NCBI GenBank assembly: GCA_951800675.1
Contig: CATOKC010000009.1
Location: 1-41,039, forward strand
Length of the DNA: 41,039 bases
Reading direction: 5' to 3'
From: an uncultured Oscillibacter sp.
GTDB lineage: Bacteria; Bacillota_A; Clostridia; Oscillospirales; Oscillospiraceae
The notes under the pieces are model-generated. The model was not told where the DNA came from. It saw nothing but the letters and a program-made list of their open reading frames with translations, and made no database searches. Each line of letters starts with the position of its first letter. Within the stretch, counting starts at the first letter, position 1. The position numbers and the translations under genes were made by a program. Below, piece by piece: positions 35,662-41,039 of the stretch.

Positions 35662-36263
35662 AAGCTTCCCTCCATATCTCCCGGATCATAAGACCAGCCC
35701 TTGTCCTGCTGCTTCCGCTGCTTGTCCTCCCGCATCTGCCAGAGGACAAACTTTTGCTGCCAATTAAACACCGGCTTCCCTTCGCCGTCCCGCCATCCAG
35801 CGGCAGCGTAGTAATCAAAAAACGGTTTTGCGCATTCAGGACATCCACGCAGCTTCGCGACCTCCATCACCTGCTCCAGGGTAGGCGGCTTCGCGCGCGC
35901 GGGCGTATCCCTCCCACCGTTAGGTGGGGGGATATTGGTTTTGGTTTTGGTTTCGGTATAGGCATTTTTGCTATCGCTTGCCATAGCTTTGCTATCGCTT
36001 GCCATCTTATGCCAGCGTTTGGCAGCTCCCTTTTTTCCTGCCTCTCTGCGCGATTCTGTCAGATCGCTATAACTTTCCTGAAAACGGCGTTCCTGCATGT
36101 ATACCCTTTTCAAAAGGACCTTCTCAGCGCCCTCAAGCTGTACCTCTTCGCCCGTCATGCTGTATTTCAGCAATGCCCGGCAAAGCCGCCCAAACTCTGC
36201 GTCGCTCAATATGTCCATTTCCTCCAGATACTCATGAGGGAGAGCCGCGTAATTTCTTGCCAC
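35658..36263 (-). CDS. Replication-associated protein (DUF6291-like)
   Basis: 201 residues, GTG start. ALPHEYLEEMDILSDAEFGRLCRALLKYSMTGEEV and RRFQESYSDLTESRREAGKKGAAKRWH match a domain common in Clostridia phage replication proteins; after a polar linker, FFDYYAAAGWRDGEGKPVFNWQQKFVLWQM is the short helical piece that usually pairs with DnaC loaders. It takes the replication initiator place, although it is shorter than classic DnaD-like initiators. Confidence 0.78.
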   Translation of the reverse strand: MARNYAALPHEYLEEMDILSDAEFGRLCRALLKYSMTGEEVQLEGAEKVLLKRVYMQERRFQESYSDLTESRREAGKKGAAKRWHKMASDSKAMASDSKNAYTETKTKTNIPPPNGGRDTPARAKPPTLEQVMEVAKLRGCPECAKPFFDYYAAAGWRDGEGKPVFNWQQKFVLWQMREDKQRKQQDKGWSYDPGDMEGSL

Positions 36264-36267
36264 AGGA

Positions 36268-36417
36268 TCAGCTCTCTTTCCTGTATTCGATATAAATCAC
36301 AGTCTTGTTCCCGTCCTTCCGCCGCCGCTGGCGGACGGTGTAGCTGTTCTTAAAGAGGATCTGGGCCACCGCGTCCCGCTCGGCAGGGGTGACGATGTCA
36401 ATTGGTATCCAGTCCAT
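36268..36417 (-). CDS. Hypothetical protein (49 aa)
   Basis: Starts MDWIPIDIVTPAERDAVAQI, overlapping the previous stop (TGATG). Small alpha/beta protein with a basic hairpin (RQRRRKDGNKTVIYIEYRK). No family recognised. Confidence 0.6.
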   Translation of the reverse strand: MDWIPIDIVTPAERDAVAQILFKNSYTVRQRRRKDGNKTVIYIEYRKES

Positions 36418-36794
36418 CAAACATCCTCCGAAAACGCCGTATATTCGGCCCACAGAATGACATCCATTTCCTGCGCTGTAAAACTATCTGAAAGCGTCCA
36501 TTTTCCGTCCCTGTAATTGCACAGCCACATGGAATTTGTATCATCCTTTTTCCCGTAATACAAACCGGGAGATTTGGGCGGGTCGGTCTTGGCGTCGTGC
36601 CAAATCACGGGCTTCTCAACCGCAAGAGCACTTGCGTCCCCATCTATTACACAAAGAATATGGGCATAAGGTATTTTGTTCTTCACGCCGTTGCGAAACA
36701 GGTCGGCCCGCCCCGCCTCCTTTACCAGTTCGTAAAGCTGGCTGACCGTGATTTCGGTGCGATCCTCCTTAGAAAACGCGTCAATGATTCCCAT
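36417..36794 (-). CDS. Hypothetical protein with DUF551-like C-terminus
   Basis: 125 residues, GGAGG eight bases upstream. The second half, PVIWHDAKTDPPKSPGLYYG ... WTLSDSFTAQEMDVILWAEY, has the W-x-D-A...P..PG.Y..W...Y order of the DUF551 family, frequent in phage early regions. The N-terminal 55 residues are unassigned. Its start lies inside the end of the upstream gene in another frame. Confidence 0.62.
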   Translation of the reverse strand: MGIIDAFSKEDRTEITVSQLYELVKEAGRADLFRNGVKNKIPYAHILCVIDGDASALAVEKPVIWHDAKTDPPKSPGLYYGKKDDTNSMWLCNYRDGKWTLSDSFTAQEMDVILWAEYTAFSEDV

Positions 36795-37093
36795 TTAGAC
36801 TTCCTCCTTGTCCATTTTGGCCCCGAGGTAAATCCTCCAGTGTTAACCCCGCATATCGAACACTGATAATGTACGGGCTTGACCTTAATCCACCGACCAT
36901 GCACCACCGGGGCAACGTCGGCGGCGGGGATTTCAGCAATCATGTGTCTGATTGCGTTTCGCTCGGTAAGCTGTGCGCTGTATCTTTGGTATGCGGGGCT
37001 GGTTGTAGGCGTGTCAAGCACTCTCGCCCTTGCAAGTGCCTCCAATTCCAAAAGTTTCTTATAAAGAGCTTCCCGCTCAATGTATTCAGCCAT
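36722..37093 (-). CDS. YIERE-type hypothetical protein, frame-altered C-terminus
   Basis: 123 residues from MAEYIEREALYKKLLELEAL, AAGGAG nine bases upstream. IPAADVAPVVHGRWIKVK and CSICGV are normal for this abundant phage family, which usually ends in a second zinc knuckle and GAKMD. Here the second knuckle is missing, and GAKMDKEEV is encoded in another frame just downstream (ending TAA at the next ATG), while this frame runs on into the next gene. A small deletion probably shifted the frame. Confidence 0.65.
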   Translation of the reverse strand: MAEYIEREALYKKLLELEALARARVLDTPTTSPAYQRYSAQLTERNAIRHMIAEIPAADVAPVVHGRWIKVKPVHYQCSICGVNTGGFTSGPKWTRRKSKWESLTRFLRRIAPKSRSASFTNW

Positions 37094-37745
37094 CTTTCTT
37101 CTCCTTTTCCATGTGTTGGTGCAGAAATACATACTTGCTGTTTGGCCCAGCGTTTCGGGCCAGCCAGTCCATCGCCTGCTCCTGGCTCAGATGGTTCCGC
37201 GCGGCCCGTACCTCGTAGGCAAACTCTCCCCGGGCCAGCTTGTCCTCTATACGGGCTTCGATCTCCGCCTGGGTGTGATTCGCTTCCAGCATGTACAGCG
37301 GATAATCCTTTGCTGATATTGCGTCTAATGTGCTGCAATCCGTAGCATAAAATATAGGGCCGTCCTTGATAAAAATATGCCAGCAGCAGTTTGGCACATC
37401 ATGCGGAATAGATTCAGCGAAAGAAGAACCAATTTTGGGATAATGCCATGTCTCCCCTGTCCTATGCGGAACAATCACCCTATCGTCCACCCCGGCCTCC
37501 AGCAGATGGGGGACCATCCACTCGCAGCACCCCCACCGCAGGGCGGGACGCTCCTGATGGAGCGCCCGCACCGTTGCGGGGTTAAAGTGGTCCCCGTGGG
37601 CGTGGGTGAGAAGTACCAACTTCAGGCTTTTGATGTACCCACTCTCCCGCAGCTTCTTCATGGGTACGCCGCAGTCGATCAGAATTTCGCCGTTGATAAC
37701 CACGGCATTGCCGCTGGAGCCGGTGGCGAGGATGTCATAGGTCAT
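37086..37745 (-). CDS. Metallo-beta-lactamase-fold hydrolase
   Basis: 219 residues, GGAGG six bases upstream. MTYDILATGSSGNAVVINGE, LLTHAHGDHF (His48, His50, Asp52, His53), HDVPNCCWHIFI and FYATDCSTLD are metal ligands of the MBL-fold phosphodiesterase/nuclease group found in phage recombination operons. Likely a DNA- or nucleotide-processing enzyme; substrate unknown. Overlaps both neighbours. Confidence 0.85.
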   Translation of the reverse strand: MTYDILATGSSGNAVVINGEILIDCGVPMKKLRESGYIKSLKLVLLTHAHGDHFNPATVRALHQERPALRWGCCEWMVPHLLEAGVDDRVIVPHRTGETWHYPKIGSSFAESIPHDVPNCCWHIFIKDGPIFYATDCSTLDAISAKDYPLYMLEANHTQAEIEARIEDKLARGEFAYEVRAARNHLSQEQAMDWLARNAGPNSKYVFLHQHMEKEKKDG

Positions 37746-37977
37746 GGCGTTCCTCCGCCTTGAGCCAGTCAATGAGCGCGTCAGCCAGTTCAGAAACCCG
37801 CTCCTCACCCCATTTCTCAAAGTCATCAAGGCTCATAGTTCCAATAGCGTGGGATTCCTTAACGCGGGTCAAGTCAAATATGCAACTGTCGCCAATATCA
37901 GCCCACCAAGAAAAGAAAGCTATAAGGTTTCCCCGCATATCGTCAGGATTAGCAAGCAGCTTCTCGGCGTTACACAT
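37735..37977 (-). CDS. Hypothetical protein (80 aa)
   Basis: MCNAEKLLANPDDMRGNLIA, FFSWWADIGDSCIFDLTRVK, then an acidic helical end. Overlaps RecT by eight bases and the MBL gene by eleven. No family recognised; it sits in the recombination operon. Confidence 0.6.
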   Translation of the reverse strand: MCNAEKLLANPDDMRGNLIAFFSWWADIGDSCIFDLTRVKESHAIGTMSLDDFEKWGEERVSELADALIDWLKAEERHDL

Positions 37978-38689
37978 CGTCCAAACTCACCTGCTCTTCC
38001 TGCTGGGCGGCGGGTTCCGGGGTGTCCTGCGGTGCTTCGGGCGAAAGTTCCACCGCAGGCATAGTGGGCGGAAGCTGTTCCGCCAGCCCTTCAATTTCGA
38101 CAATGTCCATCTGCTCTTCTGCCGTCTGAAAGCCCATTAAAACCTCCGGGCACTCCGTTTTTGCAAAAAATGACGCAGCCCGATATCGCAGCATTAGTTC
38201 AGGCATGGTTCTCCATTTGCTGCCGTTTTTATTGACCCATCCCTCATCGACGGCCATTTTCCAGGTTACAACAGGACCAAAAACCTGTTCGCCGGTCCTT
38301 GTGCGGGTAGCCGCCATTTTGCAGCCCCAGGTGGGAGTCCCCTCTTTCCCAACCATAATATAGCGGCTGTTTTTAAACTTCCCACAGCCGTCAATCAGGG
38401 CTTTGCAGGCGCTTCCTCTCCATGTAAAATTCCCTTGAACAACTTGGCTGGATTGCATAACCATGATGGGAGAAATTCCCATTCGGTTCGCCATATCCAT
38501 CGAGATCAAGCAATCACCGGGCTTTCCCCGATATTGCTGAGGAATAATGCTTGCTTTAGAAAGCATGTCGGCTGTTCTCCAGCTTGTGTTCATGAGGGCG
38601 GCGTCGTTCCACATTGTGCGCTCTTGCATAAAAGCTGGGGCCTGTTGCTCAAATTCTGCGATTGCGGCGGTGTTCTGGGTGTTATTCAT
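37970..38689 (-). CDS. recT: RecT single-strand annealing protein
   Basis: 239 residues. SIIPQQYRGKPGDCLISMDMANRMGISPIMVMQSSQVVQGNFTW, then YIMVGKEGTPTWGCKMAATRTRTGEQ and PELMLRYRAASFFAKTECPEVLMG follow the RecT core order. It anneals homologous single strands during phage recombination. No RecE/YqaJ exonuclease is inside the window; it may lie further right. C-terminus is Pro/Gln/Glu-rich and disordered. Confidence 0.9.
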   Translation of the reverse strand: MNNTQNTAAIAEFEQQAPAFMQERTMWNDAALMNTSWRTADMLSKASIIPQQYRGKPGDCLISMDMANRMGISPIMVMQSSQVVQGNFTWRGSACKALIDGCGKFKNSRYIMVGKEGTPTWGCKMAATRTRTGEQVFGPVVTWKMAVDEGWVNKNGSKWRTMPELMLRYRAASFFAKTECPEVLMGFQTAEEQMDIVEIEGLAEQLPPTMPAVELSPEAPQDTPEPAAQQEEQVSLDDV

Positions 38690-39716
38690 ATTTGATAACC
38701 TCCAATTTAATATTATTTTCTAAAGCAAATTTCTTTATGGCTCTTAGTTGCTCCATCGTTCCGTGAGCGCGATAATCCATATAATAAATTTTGGCAGTCT
38801 CTTGCGCTTCTACAACCGCCGGCGTATCCAGCGCCTCCACCCGGCGGACCATAACATCTTCCTGCTCACGAACCGCCTTGCGGGCCTCCATCTCTTTTTT
38901 CTGGTCCTCAATACGGCGGTGCCGCTCCTGGACAGTGCAGATCGCGTCAGCGGCGTTCAGAGTCCGCTTATACTCTGCCATGATTTCACTGGCATCCTCC
39001 AGAGCGCTGATGCGGTCCACGCTATCCGCTACTCCGACCACGAACTCCATGAGCTGTTTTCTCAGTTTGCTGGGCGTTTTGGCCTTTGCAGAAGCCATAT
39101 CCACCTTGATGCCAGCGCGTTCGTATGTAAGCCAGTCCAGATGGTGGACGGCACACAACTCGGCGAAATAGTCCCGTAGGCCTTCCTCGCACTGGCGCTT
39201 TATAATGCCATCTTCAAACTCCGATATAGATACCTTCAACTTCTCGTCTGCGTCCTGCAATGGTGACAGAAGTTGTTCTTTGCAGTATTGTTCGATACTG
39301 CGGAACGGCTTCAAAATATACTCTTCTGCATCTTTTAGGCTGTATTTGATTTGACTGCATTTCTTTCTGATTTCCGACCGCTTTGCTTTGACGGACTGGA
39401 TGGTTTCTCCAGTACAAACCATTGATAGCCCCTCCAAAACTAACGCATCGACATCCGCTTTCATGGATTGTAACCGCTCCTCAATGACCGGAAGCTGCGT
39501 AACAACGATCAACTCAGCGGTAACGGTATCCGCTGGAATGTTATGCTCCATATTCTCCTCCTTCTCCACGCAGTCCGCGTGGCAAATTTTTCCGTTGTGG
39601 TCTCGGGCGGCAGCTTCTTCCCGGCGGATACCGTAGCCGCAGGCCGGGCAGACCTTGTCCGAGTAGCGCTCATCGGTCATGGCGGTGAAGCTGTCGCGGC
39701 GGGGGGCGATCTTCAT
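38682..39716 (-). CDS. DUF1351 protein fused to an N-terminal zinc knuckle
   Basis: 344 residues. Residues 12-55 form a Cys/His knuckle (VCPACGYGIRREEAAARDHN, ICHADCVEKEEN). Residue 56 begins MEHNIPADTVTAELIVVTQL, the usual start of DUF1351 proteins, with a strong AAGGAGGAGAAT site of its own at 39551. The rest is a long helical domain (KAKRSEIRKKCSQIKYSLKDAEEYILKPF). In relatives these are often separate genes; here they are in frame with an internal start, so two products are possible. It precedes RecT and probably supports recombination. Confidence 0.8.
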   Translation of the reverse strand: MKIAPRRDSFTAMTDERYSDKVCPACGYGIRREEAAARDHNGKICHADCVEKEENMEHNIPADTVTAELIVVTQLPVIEERLQSMKADVDALVLEGLSMVCTGETIQSVKAKRSEIRKKCSQIKYSLKDAEEYILKPFRSIEQYCKEQLLSPLQDADEKLKVSISEFEDGIIKRQCEEGLRDYFAELCAVHHLDWLTYERAGIKVDMASAKAKTPSKLRKQLMEFVVGVADSVDRISALEDASEIMAEYKRTLNAADAICTVQERHRRIEDQKKEMEARKAVREQEDVMVRRVEALDTPAVVEAQETAKIYYMDYRAHGTMEQLRAIKKFALENNIKLEVIKYE

Positions 39717-39737
39717 GGGTGTGCCTCCTCTCTCCCG

Positions 39738-40289
39738 TCACTGACCCTTGATCCTAACAGGCAAGACCATCTTGATATCATCTTTGTTTGTCCTCAAAAT
39801 GACCGGGGTAAGTTCCCCGCGAAATTCCAGTACAACAGGCTGCTTGAACGCCCCCCCACAAGAAACCTTCGCCGCTTGCAGGGCGGAAAGAAGATATTCT
39901 CCGTTCACGCCAAAACGAAATGTTGGGTCATCCTTTGGCAGCACATTTTCCCAGTCAAGAAATTCGCCATCCATCATGCGGCATCCGTATATATGGTCGC
40001 CGCAGCGGATGATCGTTTCTCCGTTCGCAACCTCTACGGACGCCTCTGCGCTTCTGGGGAGTTTGGTGTCCGCATTTATGTACGCCACAAAATCCTCGTC
40101 GCACTCGCAAACAGCGTGTTCTACGGAAAGGCGATAGCCGTCAACTGCAACAGCGGTTACAGATGAATCCGCCGAATGGAACTCCAAGCGGATAAACTTG
40201 TACAATTTTCTGATATCATTTTTGCTGACAAATCCTTTTGTTGCCAAAATGATCCGATTGAAATCGTTGGTAAAGATTTTAGCTTTCAT
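39738..40289 (-). CDS. Phage DnaN-like sliding clamp
   Basis: 183 residues, GGAGGAGGGG ahead of the ATG. Order of strands and phrases (FIRLEFHSADSSVTAVAVDG YRLSVEHA, NGETIIRCGDHIYGCRMMDGEFLDWENVLP, FGVNGEYLLSALQAAKVSCGGA, PVVLEFRGELTPVILR, IKMVLPVRI) match the C-terminal two-thirds of bacterial beta clamps. About half the length of host DnaN, as in other phage clamps. It may tether polymerase or control replication. Confidence 0.83.
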   Translation of the reverse strand: MKAKIFTNDFNRIILATKGFVSKNDIRKLYKFIRLEFHSADSSVTAVAVDGYRLSVEHAVCECDEDFVAYINADTKLPRSAEASVEVANGETIIRCGDHIYGCRMMDGEFLDWENVLPKDDPTFRFGVNGEYLLSALQAAKVSCGGAFKQPVVLEFRGELTPVILRTNKDDIKMVLPVRIKGQ

Positions 40290-40316
40290 TGTGTCCCCTC
40301 CTCCAGCCTGCGCCGG

Positions 40317-40937
40317 TCAGCCATCTGCAAGCGCCTCCTCTCTGCTAATCCGCTCGAACTCGATGACCCACACCCAGGGATTTGCATCCCAGCCGTAGAT
40401 GGCGCGGTCGGAGGGCTTGATGGTGCTGTTCCATAACGCTATAAAATCTTTTTGCTTACGAAATCCCTCAAAAGCAATGTCATAGGGTGGCATCTCCTGC
40501 AATCTCTCCACCCGCACGTCCGTCACCCGCAGAAAAATCCGCGCAGCTTCACGGGGCATGTGGATGGAGGGACGCCATTTGTAGTCTGTGGATTTCAGGT
40601 CAACCGCAATCCCAGTCTCGGTATCATCTGCATCCCAGTGCATCGGCATATCAGCCTTGTAGAGGACGGGCCACCCGGTTCCGCTGGGGTCGCACCACGT
40701 CTCCCGCACATACAGGATGTCGCCGGGACGGTAGGGGGCTTTAGCCGTATACGCAAAATCGATAAAACAGTTATCCGCGATCATGCCACACAGGAAATCG
40801 AAGGAATTGTCTTCCTCATCAAAGTCCAAAATATCGTGTGCATTTGGAGGCTGCGGCTTCACCACCCGCCGCGTCACCGTCTTTAGGCCCTCCAGAATGG
40901 CGCGGACCATTTCGGTGTTGCACAGGATCGGTTTCAT
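40317..40937 (-). CDS. ASCH/morphogenesis-type domain protein
   Basis: 206 residues. MKPILCNTEMVRAILEGLKT then VTRRVVKPQP, PYRPGDILYVRETW, IHMPREAARIFLRVTDVRVERLQEM, and YGWDANPWVWVIEFER are the well-known order of the phage ASCH-like family, which adopts a PUA-like RNA-binding fold. Biological role unknown. Start overlaps the stop of the edge gene (ATGA). Confidence 0.82.
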   Translation of the reverse strand: MKPILCNTEMVRAILEGLKTVTRRVVKPQPPNAHDILDFDEEDNSFDFLCGMIADNCFIDFAYTAKAPYRPGDILYVRETWCDPSGTGWPVLYKADMPMHWDADDTETGIAVDLKSTDYKWRPSIHMPREAARIFLRVTDVRVERLQEMPPYDIAFEGFRKQKDFIALWNSTIKPSDRAIYGWDANPWVWVIEFERISREEALADG

Positions 40938-41039
40938 TTATTCCCCTCCTCCGGCAGAACGCCCCAATTATCTGTTTCCGGATCGCAGTGTAAACCGAGC
41001 CATCTCTCAAACCGCGCTCTATCTGCGCTGTCCAAATAG
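40934..41039 (-). CDS. C-terminus of an early phage gene, start beyond window
   Basis: The frame entering from the right edge reads YLDSADRARFERWLGLHCDP, then ETDNWGVLPEEGNK and stops with TGA overlapping the next start. 34 residues visible, too few for a family. The coupling shows it is in the same operon. Confidence 0.6.
   Translation of the reverse strand, partial: YLDSADRARFERWLGLHCDPETDNWGVLPEEGNK

Noticed and set aside
1..41039. CRISPR array or diversity-generating retroelement
   Set aside because: No regularly spaced repeats and no reverse transcriptase or adenine-biased template/variable pair were seen near the fibre genes.
1..41039. Integrase, att sites, CI-type repressor and endolysin
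   Set aside because: None recognised in the window; they probably lie outside it, so prophage ends cannot be placed.

Overview
This 41 kb window is most of one temperate, long-tailed (siphovirus-type) prophage of a Gram-positive gut-type Clostridia host. The reasons are GC-rich genes with strong GGAGG ribosome sites, many TTGACA/TATAAT promoters, heavily overlapping small genes, and homologies typical of Oscillospiraceae/Clostridiales phages (Phage_GP20 scaffold, lambda gpE-like capsid, Gp15-type tail chaperone, RecT, RusA, XhlA). Integrase, repressor and endolysin are not in the window and probably lie beyond its ends. The exact host cannot be named from the sequence.

Almost all phage genes are on the minus strand, so they run right to left. 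From the right end: an early block (40934-33514) with an ASCH-like protein, a DnaN-like clamp, DUF1351 protein, RecT annealase, metallo-beta-lactamase-fold protein, replication protein, DnaC-type helicase loader, RusA resolvase and a small helix-turn-helix regulator with a terminator after it. Then a tRNA-like element, a packaging block (small and large terminase, portal), and head genes (broken minor capsid/PBECR gene, scaffold, decoration protein, major capsid, connector and tail completion proteins). The tail block follows (major tail protein, two chaperones, a 1071-residue tape measure, distal tail/baseplate, collagen-like fibres). Last comes the lysis edge (XhlA-like protein and holin-like membrane proteins).

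The phage carries much accessory DNA. A 7 kb island (12061-19134) splits the tail chaperones from the tape measure. It holds a BRO-N antirepressor operon, two Rha-type proteins sharing a C-terminal domain, an AntA-type antirepressor, a ribbon-helix-helix repressor with a palindromic operator, a lipoprotein, small plus-strand genes and two fragments of an Mrr-like nuclease. A fifth antirepressor sits between terminase and portal. Copies of one 29-39 base motif flank the AntA genes in direct or inverted order. A DinJ/YafQ toxin-antitoxin pair sits in the tail-fibre block, and an HNH/AP2 homing endonuclease with its own promoter and terminator interrupts the minor capsid gene in antisense.

Two non-coding systems stand out. 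(1) At 1152-1594, two consensus promoters face each other. The minus one drives a structured leader and a 28-residue hydrophobic peptide; the plus one drives an antisense RNA. Each unit has its own terminator. This looks like an undescribed type I toxin-antitoxin locus. (2) At 25183-25370 a near-consensus promoter drives a compact RNA with an 11-bp closing helix, three hairpins and a possible loop-loop contact, ending in a strong terminator, a short way upstream of the GP20 scaffold gene. All functional calls are by recognition of motifs and context; none was checked by search.
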